Below the pieces are notes generated by a model, which searched no databases, was not told the origin of the DNA, and saw nothing but the letters and a program-made list of their open reading frames with translations. From NCBI RefSeq assembly GCF_002276045.1, contig NZ_NQMR01000014.1, positions 1 to 64,000 of the forward strand: a stretch of 64,000 nucleotides of DNA, given 5' to 3'. A program made the translations under genes and the position numbers. Position 1 is the first letter of the stretch. Every line of letters begins with the position of its first letter. Below, one piece after another: positions 1 to 9,177 of this stretch. The DNA is from Pseudoalteromonas sp. NBT06-2. Its GTDB lineage: Bacteria; Pseudomonadota; Gammaproteobacteria; Enterobacterales; Alteromonadaceae.

Positions 1-21
1 GAAATGCGCGATCCCACCCTG
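1..21. repeat. ISAs1-like terminal inverted repeat, element cut off by window edge
   Basis: The first 21 bases end in ATCCCACCCTG, the same terminal 11 bases as the right inverted repeat of the decayed ISAs1-family element at 20907-20930. This is probably the end of another copy, or of a MITE derived from one, whose body lies before the window. No transposase code is visible, so the assignment rests on the end sequence only. Confidence 0.5.
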
Positions 22-428
22 GGGCCATGAATATAAAACTACGATTCCATTAAGTGATTGGCAATATCATTGGGATGCTATGTTTTTAATAAATACGATA
101 TCAACGGTTAAATAACTCCTGTCTTTCAAGCGTTTTGATTTATTGCTTTTGTTAACTCTTGTTTACCTTTGTAATTGCCACATTAATATTAGGTAATAAA
201 GCTGATTCGAACATAATAGCAAAACTCTCACATGTCGTTAATTTACAAAAAGTCACCTAAATATGAAAACTTAGGCCTAATTTTTCTAAAAAAAAGCACC
301 ATAATTAAATCAATTGATTCAATTATGGTGCTTTTATCTAGTAGGAAGCTCTTAGATCCACATTAGACTGACATTTAGCTATGTAGCCGCTTTTTTTAAT
401 TTAAGAGTTTGTTAACTAGTCTTGCAAG
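22..428. other. Intergenic region downstream of the chitinase cluster
   Basis: About 400 bases of AT-rich DNA between the inverted-repeat end at the window start and the 3' end of the ChiA-type chitinase gene. Apart from the hairpin terminator at 289-337 I see no open reading frame, RNA gene or clear promoter. Confidence 0.6.
289..337 (-). terminator. Rho-independent terminator of chitinase cluster
   Basis: Stem AAAAGCACCATAATT (292-306) pairs with AATTATGGTGCTTTT (321-335) around a 14-nt loop. On the minus strand the hairpin is followed by a U-rich tract, so it would end transcription of the leftward chitinase genes; the A-rich left side makes it potentially bidirectional. Confidence 0.85.
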
Positions 429-3050
429 TTACAATTTATTCCATACAGACGCTTTTCCCGGCTCTTCATTTTTGGTCCACCAGCCAGCGCTATATTCTGC
501 ACCATTATGCGATACTTTATCGCCACCGTTATAAATGAGATCTGAGCGCCAAGCGCGTACTTGACCATCATCAGGGATCACTTCTTCCCATGGACCACCT
601 TGATCTGGTTGATTACCTTTAGTCCACCATTTCGCTTTATAAGTCACATCATTAAATATTACAGTATCTCCTGTATTATAAACTTTAGTGCTATCCCAGG
701 TTGTATTGCCACCTGTTTTTTTATCAGTTACTGTAACGGTAAAGCTTTGTGTCACAACAAAAGTTCCGTCAGAAACATCAACAGATACTGTAAAATGAGT
801 ATCTGCTGTTACTTCATCAGCTGCTAAAGTGACACTTGCACCCATATCTGATAAAACAAGACCTGAAGGTACATTCCATGTATAGGTCAGTACATCATTA
901 TCTGCATCAACCGCATCTACAGAAACATTGACTTGGGTATTTTCTTCCAAAGAAACATCATTGATTGGTGAAACAGTCGGTGCAGTATTACCTGTAGACG
1001 TTGCAACAACCGTCACTACTGCTGCTTTAGTTACAATCGCAGTACCATCTGAAACACTAATAGAGATAGGATAATCAGTTGTAGATGTTACATTAGGCGC
1101 AATTACAGTAATTGAAGTTGAGTCAGTACCTGTTGCTCCCAGTACATCATCTACAGTCCAACTGTAAGTAAGAACATCGTTATCAGCATCAGTTGCCGTT
1201 GCCCAGATAGCTAATACTTCTCCTGCATCAACACTAAAGTTAGCGTCTAGTGATACAACTGGTTTTTTATTAGGATCTATCGGATCACCCGCTAAACCTT
1301 CATGCATTGCATTTAGAATATCACCATTATCTGCATCAATTTCCCAGGCAAATAAACCACCTAAATTGTTATTAATAACATATTGACCTTTAGCTAATAC
1401 TGAACGTGGGCTATCATAAGTAATGAGTTTACCTGAACTGCGATTCCAAACATAAGCAGCCTGTGCAACGTCATCGTAAGCCACTTCAAAACCATTTAAT
1501 CCAGTGCCCGCAGAACCTACGATATATTTAGCGATACCTTTATAGTCCATGATACCAGCTTCCCATACGCCCTCAGTTGTTGAGCCTTTAAGTTTGCCAT
1601 TACCATCTGCTGTCATAGGGTTATCAATGTCTGTTGCATTGGCAGGGAAAACACCTTCCCAACCACGACCATACATAGCAGTACCCACTACAATTTGTTT
1701 AGCAGCAACACCTTGCGCTAATAATAAATCAACGGCATTGGTAATTGTGTAAGCTGGCCCTTTACGTGGTTTGCCTTCATCATCAAGACCTGTACCATCG
1801 CACTCTCCAGTGCTAATATGGCTACCACAGTTTAAACCAGTTTGATGCCCTGTTACGTTATTCCAGCCACCAAAAAAGTCGTATGTCATGGCAAAAATAT
1901 AATCCATATACTGAGAGGCAGCAGCATAATCAACATCTTGAATTTTGTCATACCCTGTGCCAATTGCAGAGGTAAGTTCATATTTACGGCCTGTTTCTGC
2001 CTCTAAACCATCAAGCATAGCGCGAAGCTCTTGCATTAAAGCAACATAAGCAGGACCATCATTTATAGGGTCACCTAAACCAACACCAGCGCCATCACCA
2101 CCTGGAAATTCCCAATCAATATCAACACCATCGTAGAATTTCCATGTTCTTAAAAATTTTTCCATCGAGGCAACAAATACATCACGATTGACTTTTTCAG
2201 TAAAGCCATAAAATGGGTCTGATAATGTCCAACCACCTACTGAAGGTAAGATTTTTAAATCTGGATTACGTTGTTTTAATGCCATTAACTGCGCATATGT
2301 ACCACGAATTGGGTCTTTTGAATCAATACCCGGTAGTGCTTTTTGCACTGCAGCCCATGGGTCATGTATTACAACTTCATAATCTGCTGAACCACCACAT
2401 GCTTTTTGCAATGCACGCCAGCTATTACCATTTTCAACTTCTTTTAATGATTCATTTGCGCCACAAATTGGAATAAAGCCATATAATAAATGCGTTAAGT
2501 TATCGACTGGGATCTGAGTCACGTCGTATTTTCTACCGTATATACCCCATTCAACAAAGTAAGCACCCACTACATTCTCTGTTTGTTTTGGGTATTGCTT
2601 ATTATTAGGATCGATATTCATATCTAATGGCGCTAAATGGCCACCATCAGTATCTGCAATCACGATAGGTTTAATTCCACTTGTTGCACACCCTGTCGCA
2701 TCACATAATTCAATTGTTAAATCATGACGACCTGACTTATTATATGGGAAGGTGATCACACCACTTTTTGTACCAGCAGCTAACGCTCCTTCATTAACAA
2801 CCACACCATCAAATAATACTTTATAGCTATCACCACCCGTACCACTCCAAGAATTCCACTTTATGCTAATGTCTACGACATCCTTTGCTTTTACTAAATC
2901 TTTATATGAACCATTAGATTCTAGATTTACTTCAACAAAAGAATAATCTTGTGGTGTCCAATCAATACTTGGTGCAGCAGGTGCAGCAACAACTTGCCCA
3001 GATGACAGTATTGCCGATACAGCGCAGGCAGTGAGTAATTTTTTATACAT
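429..3050 (-). CDS. chiA: Secreted ChiA-type GH18 chitinase with CBM5/12 modules
   Basis: Predicted secreted endo/exo-chitinase of 873 residues hydrolysing chitin beta-1,4 bonds. A signal peptide (about 1-23, ending VVAA) is followed by the ChiA-type N-terminal fibronectin-like domain (about 25-135), then a GH18 barrel (about 155-590) with the catalytic DGVDIDWE motif and Glu314 as proton donor, close to Glu315 of Serratia ChiA. Two PKD/cadherin-like repeats (about 595-775) and two C-terminal CBM5/12 modules with the AKWW/AGWW aromatic pattern (about 782-873) follow. It has a GAGGG ribosome-binding site and lies 36 bases after the LPMO gene, so co-transcription is likely. Function is assigned with high confidence by family resemblance. 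Confidence 0.95.
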   Translation of the reverse strand: MYKKLLTACAVSAILSSGQVVAAPAAPSIDWTPQDYSFVEVNLESNGSYKDLVKAKDVVDISIKWNSWSGTGGDSYKVLFDGVVVNEGALAAGTKSGVITFPYNKSGRHDLTIELCDATGCATSGIKPIVIADTDGGHLAPLDMNIDPNNKQYPKQTENVVGAYFVEWGIYGRKYDVTQIPVDNLTHLLYGFIPICGANESLKEVENGNSWRALQKACGGSADYEVVIHDPWAAVQKALPGIDSKDPIRGTYAQLMALKQRNPDLKILPSVGGWTLSDPFYGFTEKVNRDVFVASMEKFLRTWKFYDGVDIDWEFPGGDGAGVGLGDPINDGPAYVALMQELRAMLDGLEAETGRKYELTSAIGTGYDKIQDVDYAAASQYMDYIFAMTYDFFGGWNNVTGHQTGLNCGSHISTGECDGTGLDDEGKPRKGPAYTITNAVDLLLAQGVAAKQIVVGTAMYGRGWEGVFPANATDIDNPMTADGNGKLKGSTTEGVWEAGIMDYKGIAKYIVGSAGTGLNGFEVAYDDVAQAAYVWNRSSGKLITYDSPRSVLAKGQYVINNNLGGLFAWEIDADNGDILNAMHEGLAGDPIDPNKKPVVSLDANFSVDAGEVLAIWATATDADNDVLTYSWTVDDVLGATGTDSTSITVIAPNVTSTTDYPISISVSDGTAIVTKAAVVTVVATSTGNTAPTVSPINDVSLEENTQVNVSVDAVDADNDVLTYTWNVPSGLVLSDMGASVTLAADEVTADTHFTVSVDVSDGTFVVTQSFTVTVTDKKTGGNTTWDSTKVYNTGDTVIFNDVTYKAKWWTKGNQPDQGGPWEEVIPDDGQVRAWRSDLIYNGGDKVSHNGAEYSAGWWTKNEEPGKASVWNKL

Positions 3051-3086
3051 AATTCCCTCTTATTTTTATTTAATTAAATTAGTAAG

Positions 3087-4676
3087 TTAAAGTTTTTTCC
3101 AAACAGGGTTAACGCCAGGCTCTTCACCCTGAGTCCACCATTTTGCTTTATATTGAATTGTGTTATGAGATACAATAGTGCCACCAGCGTAATCATTTTG
3201 CGCATTCCAAACAGCGACGCCACCATCAGTAGGCGCAGCTAACTTCCATGCATTACTGTTATTAGGTTTTTCATTTTTATTCCACCATTTGGCTTCATAG
3301 ACTTTTCCTTCAAACAGCACTTTATCACCAGCTGAATAAGCTTTTGTACTACTCCACGGAGGTTCAGATGGGTCAACCGCTAGGTTATTTACACTAACAA
3401 TAAAAGATTGAGTTGTTGTTAACATGCCATCAGAAACAGATATGCTAACTGGGTAATCAGTATTGCTATCAACAGCTGGTGCTGTAATTACAATGTTTTC
3501 ATCACTCCCCGTATAAGTAATTTCGCTTGGAATTGACCATGTGAATGTTAGTTCTGTTTGTTCATCATCAAAGGCATGTACATGAATTTGAACACTTGTT
3601 AATTCATCGACATTTATATCACTAATATCATGAACTATGGGAGCTGTATTGACAGGAGCTGTTTTAATTGAAACTGCAAAAGAGTACTCTTGTTCAGTTA
3701 AAAATACGCTATTGCTTAAAACGTTTTGATCATCAAAAACAATATCACCGGCTGGACTTTTAACCCCAATACTCACTAAATTACTGTAATCAAGATTAAG
3801 TGATTGTGCAAAGCTAGTTTGCCAATTTGATACGTTCTCTTGAGTGACTGCTAATTGCTGATTCACGAGTTCTTGTCCATTAGCATCAAATACCCTAAAT
3901 GTTACAGTTTCTCCATTTTTAGCTGTTTGCCCTTGCTTTAAATAAAAGCCAGCATCAAACCAAGTATCAGGTTGCACATCATCACGCTTAATTGTGATAT
4001 CACTACAGTTATAAAAACCTTCACCGACCACATCTTCACGCTGCCAGCGGGTATAAAGTATTGCTTCGCCAGCACGATCTGCAGGTAAATTTACATTCAT
4101 TTCATAGAAACGTTTGCCATCACTGTCTTTAATAAAATCAACATTACCGATTGATTGCACTAAAGTAAGATCTGACCAAGCGAGTGCTTGTGTGGCATCA
4201 TAATTTTCGTTACTTAAATAAAATTGCCAAAAGCTTGGATTATGCGGCGTAGTTGCTCTAAATCGCACCTTTACATCATCATTGGCATTAGGCATAACAT
4301 CTGTTCTTTGCCAATGAATTGATGGTAAATTCATTCCTTTTTTGTTCAAATCACCTGCAGCACATAAAGTGCCATCAGGTATGTTTGCTTCTACTGCAGC
4401 TTGATTATTATAATCTCGCGTATTTACCGCAAATTCATGCTCTTGAATAAATTGAACATAGCCAGAATCAAGGTAAGCAGCACGACAAGCAGCATTTGGT
4501 ATATTTGAACCATCCTCAGGCCACCAATAACCTTGCTGCTCTTCACAAATTGCTTGCCTTGCTTTTGGGCTATCCAAGTAACCATGGGCATTTACTTCAA
4601 TCGTACTACCAAATAAAGCACTAATTAAAGCAAGACTGAGCGCTGATAATTTATTTTTTTTATGCGTTTTAAACAT
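3087..4676 (-). CDS. Secreted AA10 lytic polysaccharide monooxygenase, GbpA-like
   Basis: A 529-residue chitin-active copper monooxygenase that would cut crystalline chitin oxidatively and help the flanking chitinases. The signal peptide ends at Ala30, so mature His31 becomes the N-terminal copper ligand; His145 in TPHNPSFW is the second histidine of the copper brace. The AA10 domain (31 to about 222) is followed by a GbpA2-type domain (about 235-345), one cadherin/PKD-like repeat and two CBM5/12 modules (about 441-529). The start has an AGGAG Shine-Dalgarno placed directly after a 10-bp hairpin at 4688-4713. It lies between two chitinase genes on the same strand. Confidence 0.93.
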   Translation of the reverse strand: MFKTHKKNKLSALSLALISALFGSTIEVNAHGYLDSPKARQAICEEQQGYWWPEDGSNIPNAACRAAYLDSGYVQFIQEHEFAVNTRDYNNQAAVEANIPDGTLCAAGDLNKKGMNLPSIHWQRTDVMPNANDDVKVRFRATTPHNPSFWQFYLSNENYDATQALAWSDLTLVQSIGNVDFIKDSDGKRFYEMNVNLPADRAGEAILYTRWQREDVVGEGFYNCSDITIKRDDVQPDTWFDAGFYLKQGQTAKNGETVTFRVFDANGQELVNQQLAVTQENVSNWQTSFAQSLNLDYSNLVSIGVKSPAGDIVFDDQNVLSNSVFLTEQEYSFAVSIKTAPVNTAPIVHDISDINVDELTSVQIHVHAFDDEQTELTFTWSIPSEITYTGSDENIVITAPAVDSNTDYPVSISVSDGMLTTTQSFIVSVNNLAVDPSEPPWSSTKAYSAGDKVLFEGKVYEAKWWNKNEKPNNSNAWKLAAPTDGGVAVWNAQNDYAGGTIVSHNTIQYKAKWWTQGEEPGVNPVWKKL

Positions 4677-4687
4677 AGTTATCTCCT

Positions 4688-4713
4688 AGGCTAAGAGATA
4701 AACCTCTTAGCCT
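4688..4713 (-). promoter_or_regulatory. Intercistronic hairpin in the LPMO 5' leader
   Basis: Perfect inverted repeat AGGCTAAGAG (4688-4697) / CTCTTAGCCT (4704-4713) with a 6-nt loop. On the minus strand the AGGAG ribosome-binding site follows the stem immediately and no U-tract is present, so this is not a standard terminator. It could separate or stabilise the segments of the chitinase-LPMO transcript, or affect LPMO translation. Confidence 0.7.
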
Positions 4714-4741
4714 AATGGATTAATATTTATAAAGAGTTAAA

Positions 4742-7700
4742 TTAAAGTGCGCATACTTTATCCCAGTCTGCGCCACCAGGTTCTGAATTTGTCCACCATT
4801 TCGCTTTATATACAGCGCTGTTGTGAACCATCATATCGCCTTGATTCGCATGACTAGGATCGCCAGCCCAATCTTTTTGAGGGAAGTCTGGATAAACAGC
4901 TAGTGTAGATACATCAACATCATCACACCCAGTGCCTGGATCACCTCCAGTACCACCACTTGTTGCCTCAGGTAGATTTGGATACTCAGATTTAAAGGCA
5001 AATGATTTACCATCTTTTTCAATTACAAAGTTAACAGGTCCACTGATCGGCATGTAATACATCACTTGTGCATCAATGGTTTCACCAGCAGAAAATGATT
5101 CAGCTGCACCGCCCCATTCATTTGTTAATGTGATTGAAAATCGATGGAATTCATTCTCAAATCCACCGATATTATTACCCGCTGCATTTGAGGCATTATC
5201 ATCAATTTCCATTTTCAGTTTTTTAGTGGCATTCCAATTTGATTTAAAAATGGCAGAGGTAGACACAGGCACATCAAACGATATTTTTGCACCGCTAAAA
5301 TCAATTGTTGAGTGATTAGTAAATGCAAATGTTGGACTGATAGGATAGTTTTTGTCACCTTCAGGAAAGTCTTTAGCAACAAAGCTCACATCAACCATTT
5401 CTGTTGGTTTTATAAAAGTGACATTGCCTTTATCTATACCATAAGGCACACCGCTTTGATTAAACTTGTCATAAGCAAGTGTCGTCATAGTAGAACCCAT
5501 AAAGTATTCGCCTTTTGCAGCATCAAAATCAAAATCACCTGCAAGCTCCCAAAACATTACGCCGCCTAAGCCGTTATTAATGACATAGTCAACTTTGGTC
5601 CCCATAGACTCTTCATCTTCAGTTGAAATAAATACTTTTTTTGCCTCGTTCCATAACCACGGTGCAACAGCAACACTATCATAATGACGTGTATAGACTC
5701 CTGTAAATTTATCTTCTGGATCTGTTGTAGGATCTAAACCGTAAGCAGTTAAATAACTACCAGCAATGCCTTTCTCTAGATTTTTAGTATGCCATAATGG
5801 ATTACTACCGGCAGGTACTTCACGATCATTTTCAGTATCATGCCAAAGGTTATCGATTCCTACTGCACCATTACCACAGAAGTTTTTATCTCCTTTTCCT
5901 GTGCCTTTAGGACAATTAGCTTGGTCAGTAAATTTTGCTTGCCCCCATAGACCATTGGTGCCACCCGTCACATCTTTAAAGCCGCGAGTGTAGTATGGAA
6001 GACCAATATTAATACGGCCCGCAGATAAACCACCTCTGAAGTATTTAACAGCCCAATCAGTATTTAAATAACCGATACCTTCAAACTCTTTAGTGCCGTA
6101 TACATCCCAAACTTTAAGTTCAGAATCTAAACCTGTATCAAATAATGCTGCGTTGTGACCAACATGTGAGTTCCATGCACCATGTAAATCATAAGACATG
6201 ATATTGACATAATCTAAGTATTGCGTAGCTTGGAAGGTTTCCATTCCACGTAATAAATAACCAGAAGAGGGAGAAGCAATTGTTAACATATAATGTTTAT
6301 CAGCTGCTTCTCCGGCTCTATCGAGTGCTTCACGTAGTGATTTCATTAACACTTGATAAGAAGCATTTAAACCAGCACGACGTGCATTTGATATTTCAAA
6401 GTCATCAGGATGACCAGCATCAGCCATAGATGAAGGATATTCATAATCTATATCAACACCATCAAAACCATACTTTTCAATAAACTCAACCGCACTTGCA
6501 CTAAATGCTGCGATACCGGCATGATTAACGCTACCATCTGCATTGGTTGTTAAAGTGTAAAAACCACCACTAGCAACACGGCCGTTTTCATCAAAATAGC
6601 CTCCTGTTTCAGCCCAGCCACCAACAGATACTAATGTTTTAACATCTGGGTATAATTTTTTATATTTATTTAATAAGTTGAAGTGACCTTTGTAAGGTAA
6701 GTTAGGATCAAGCTCAGCACCAGCAACTTCAGGCCATTCCATATTTGTAGCAGGGTTATTTGGTGAATTAGGATCACCTATAGATACTTTATTATTGTCA
6801 TCAACATGAGCGAATGCGTAGTTGATGTGTGTAATTTTATCCCAAGGAATATCATTTACTAAATAGCTAGGTTGATTGTTTGCGCCATTACGCCAACTAG
6901 TGAAATAACCAATGACACGTCTTGGGTGATCAGACCCCATCAGCTCACGACCGTCTTGGTCGTAGGTAGTACAATATGGCGTATTAACACCTGGAGTTTG
7001 ATATAAACCTTCTGGGCGACATGCGTCTGCATCATTATCAACTTGACCATCTTCAATGACATTGAAATTAATTACATTGCTTAAGCCAACAGCATCTTTG
7101 TCATCGGTTGCTTTAACAGAAAATTGCATAGAACCTAAAGCAGAAGCTGTCCATAAATAGCTGCCACTCCCCGAAGTTAACGCGCTAATTACATTATTGC
7201 CTTCTAATAACTCTAGAGATATAATTTCACCATCAATATCTGTCGCTGAAAATTCAAAGTTAATCGTATCACCAACAAGCACTTTACTTGGGATCGTTGC
7301 CATTAAGGTTGTCACAGGAGCCTCATTAACAGGAGGCTGAACTTTAGCAGTAACTGTAATTAAAACTGAATTACTTTGTGTTTGTGCGCCTTTGTTATCA
7401 TAAACAATTGCAGTTAATGCATAATCACCTTTAACTGCAGTCCAATTATAGGTGTATGGGTTATTTATCAAGCTTGTTAACTTGACACCATCTATAAATA
7501 CTTCAACTTGTGACACTGTACCATCTTCATCTGATGCTGAAAGATCAAAGACAACGCTGTCATTCTCAATAAAAGAACTTCCGGCTACAGGGCTGTTCCA
7601 AGAAATAATTGGAGGTAAATTAACTATGACATCGCTGTCACAATCGCCTATTTTTTTCCATTCTTGCCAAGGGCCTGATTTTTCCAAAGGGTTTACCTTA

Positions 7701-7888
7701 TTCCACCATTGGGATTCAAAAGCCTGCTCCTCTAGCTGTACTACTTGCCCTTTTATATATGCTGTATTGGCTTGCCAAGTTTCTAAACTCGTACAGTCAA
7801 ATATTGCAGCTTGAGCTTGAACACTTGCAATTGCGAGTGATACTGCGCTAAGCGCTAATATATTTCTAATATTTGTCACTGATTTCAT
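4742..7888 (-). CDS. Large secreted multidomain GH18 chitinase
   Basis: Predicted 1048-residue secreted chitinase. The reading frame is open for 35 more codons upstream, but ATG at 7888 has a GGAGGT ribosome-binding site and gives a clean signal peptide ending AQA (about residue 27), so I use that start. Order: CBM5/12 (about 28-82), two Ig/PKD-like repeats, a GH18 barrel with DGVDIDYEYP (catalytic Glu483), a ChiC-type accessory domain containing FENEFHRFSI and EWGGAAE, a Gly/Thr-rich linker and a second CBM5/12 at the C-terminus. It is first in the leftward chitin cluster and differs from the ChiA-type enzyme in architecture, suggesting complementary substrate access. Substrate detail beyond chitin is inferred. 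Confidence 0.93.
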   Translation of the reverse strand: MKSVTNIRNILALSAVSLAIASVQAQAAIFDCTSLETWQANTAYIKGQVVQLEEQAFESQWWNKVNPLEKSGPWQEWKKIGDCDSDVIVNLPPIISWNSPVAGSSFIENDSVVFDLSASDEDGTVSQVEVFIDGVKLTSLINNPYTYNWTAVKGDYALTAIVYDNKGAQTQSNSVLITVTAKVQPPVNEAPVTTLMATIPSKVLVGDTINFEFSATDIDGEIISLELLEGNNVISALTSGSGSYLWTASALGSMQFSVKATDDKDAVGLSNVINFNVIEDGQVDNDADACRPEGLYQTPGVNTPYCTTYDQDGRELMGSDHPRRVIGYFTSWRNGANNQPSYLVNDIPWDKITHINYAFAHVDDNNKVSIGDPNSPNNPATNMEWPEVAGAELDPNLPYKGHFNLLNKYKKLYPDVKTLVSVGGWAETGGYFDENGRVASGGFYTLTTNADGSVNHAGIAAFSASAVEFIEKYGFDGVDIDYEYPSSMADAGHPDDFEISNARRAGLNASYQVLMKSLREALDRAGEAADKHYMLTIASPSSGYLLRGMETFQATQYLDYVNIMSYDLHGAWNSHVGHNAALFDTGLDSELKVWDVYGTKEFEGIGYLNTDWAVKYFRGGLSAGRINIGLPYYTRGFKDVTGGTNGLWGQAKFTDQANCPKGTGKGDKNFCGNGAVGIDNLWHDTENDREVPAGSNPLWHTKNLEKGIAGSYLTAYGLDPTTDPEDKFTGVYTRHYDSVAVAPWLWNEAKKVFISTEDEESMGTKVDYVINNGLGGVMFWELAGDFDFDAAKGEYFMGSTMTTLAYDKFNQSGVPYGIDKGNVTFIKPTEMVDVSFVAKDFPEGDKNYPISPTFAFTNHSTIDFSGAKISFDVPVSTSAIFKSNWNATKKLKMEIDDNASNAAGNNIGGFENEFHRFSITLTNEWGGAAESFSAGETIDAQVMYYMPISGPVNFVIEKDGKSFAFKSEYPNLPEATSGGTGGDPGTGCDDVDVSTLAVYPDFPQKDWAGDPSHANQGDMMVHNSAVYKAKWWTNSEPGGADWDKVCAL

Positions 7889-8378
7889 TGTTACCTCCAT
7901 TATTATTTTTATTAACTTATTTATATTCATTACTAACACCAGATAAAATAAAGGTAACATAATTTTTACATTCGTCAATGTTATAGGTACCAATGGGAAA
8001 TTTCACTAAAAAACAAAAAACACTTAAAAAACAAAGCCTTAATTTAAAATTAAGAAGCTAAACATTATAAAAAATAAAAATTTCAATGATTTTAAAACTT
8101 AAAACCGTTAATCAATGCAGTTCAAAAAAACAGCAACTTAACATTTTTTTAACCATGAGATACATAGACTTAGGTATAAGTTGTTACAAGCAATTCATGG
8201 CTACATCTTATATAACAAAATAAAATAAAATAAAATAATATGTTATATATAATTTCAAATAAAAAATTAATATCAAACAGGAATGATTAAATTAAGCTGT
8301 TACTTATCTGCTAGTAGCATGATAAAATGAACTATTAGTTTAAATGTTAAACCTTTTTTTGAATAGTGAGTATATATT
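7889..8378. other. Divergent intergenic region between chitinase and rsfS
   Basis: Nearly 500 very AT-rich bases separating the leftward chitinase cluster from the rightward rsfS operon, so promoters for both should lie here. I see no gene. A TTGACG hexamer on the minus strand (7973-7978) is a possible -35 for the chitinase gene, but no convincing -10 follows. A short AAAAT tandem repeat (four copies, 8217-8237) and a long A/T tract precede rsfS. Confidence 0.6.
8217..8237. repeat. AAAAT pentanucleotide microsatellite
   Basis: Four head-to-tail copies of AAAAT in the chitinase/rsfS intergenic region. Such tracts can vary in length by slippage and shift promoter spacing; nothing here shows that it does. 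Confidence 0.7.
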
Positions 8379-8696
8379 TTGCAAACAACTGAATTATTAG
8401 ATTTTGCTTTTGATAAAATTGATAATATGAAAGCCAGAGATATCGTTAAACTTGATGTTGTCGGTAAATCAAACATTACTGATTACATGATTGTTTGTTC
8501 TGGTAATTCAAAACGTCATGTTTTATCAATTGCTGATAATGTTAATAAAGAAGCAAAAAAAGCAGGTATTAATCCTTTAGGCTTTGAAGGACGAGATAGT
8601 GGCGAATGGGTAATCGTTGATTTAGGTAATGTGATTGTTCATGTTATGCAAGAACAAAGCAGAGACTTTTATCAACTAGAAAAACTTTGGGGCTAG
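8379..8696 (+). CDS. rsfS: Ribosomal silencing factor RsfS
   Basis: RsfS (Iojap/YbeB family) of 105 residues binds ribosomal protein uL14 and blocks joining of ribosomal subunits when nutrients are scarce. The sequence shows the family pattern with conserved [13 protein letters not shown] and a [14 protein letters not shown] core ending in a tyrosine/leucine-rich tail. The start appears to be TTG at 8379, which reproduces the usual N-terminus; the ribosome-binding site is weak. The gene ends one base before rlmH, opening the conserved rsfS-rlmH-mrdA-mrdB-rlpA-dacA operon. Confidence 0.95.
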   Translation: MQTTELLDFAFDKIDNMKARDIVKLDVVGKSNITDYMIVCSGNSKRHVLSIADNVNKEAKKAGINPLGFEGRDSGEWVIVDLGNVIVHVMQEQSRDFYQLEKLWG

Positions 8697-8697
8697 T

Positions 8698-9168
8698 ATG
8701 AAAATACAGCTCATTGCAGTCGGCACTAAAATGCCTGGCTGGGTTGAAACCGGCTTCAAAGAGTATCAACGTCGCTTCCCTAAGGATATGGCGCTAGAAT
8801 TAATTGAGATCCCTGCAGGAAAACGCGGTAAAAATGCTGATATAAAACGTATTTTGCATATAGAAGGTGAAAAAACACTCTCCGCAGTACCAAAAAGTAA
8901 TCGTATTGTTACTTTGGAAGTAACAGGGCAACCTTGGGATACACATAAGTTAGCTAAAAACATGATAAAATGGCAACTAGATGGCCGAGATATCAGTTTA
9001 TTAGTTGGCGGCCCAGAAGGTTTAGCACCACAATGTATCGCTGCCTCAGAACAAAAGTGGTCACTATCAAACCTTACATTACCTCATCCATTAGTGCGTA
9101 TTATTTTAGCTGAAAGCCTGTATCGAGGTTGGAGCTTAAATACCAACCACCCTTATCATAGAGAGTAA
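8698..9168 (+). CDS. rlmH: 23S rRNA pseudouridine-1915 N3-methyltransferase RlmH
   Basis: SPOUT-class methyltransferase of 156 residues that uses SAM to methylate pseudouridine 1915 in helix 69 of 23S rRNA on assembled 70S ribosomes. It starts [13 protein letters not shown] and has the knotted cofactor region LLVGGPEGL and the C-terminal NHPYHRE signature, all typical of RlmH at normal length. It begins one base after the rsfS stop and ends nine bases before mrdA, so it is clearly in the same operon. Confidence 0.97.
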   Translation: MKIQLIAVGTKMPGWVETGFKEYQRRFPKDMALELIEIPAGKRGKNADIKRILHIEGEKTLSAVPKSNRIVTLEVTGQPWDTHKLAKNMIKWQLDGRDISLLVGGPEGLAPQCIAASEQKWSLSNLTLPHPLVRIILAESLYRGWSLNTNHPYHRE

Positions 9169-9177
9169 CATTTTAAA

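Noticed and set aside
7889..7993. N-terminal extension of the large chitinase
   Set aside because: The upstream 35 codons contain no ribosome-binding site, while ATG 7888 has GGAGGT and a proper signal peptide.
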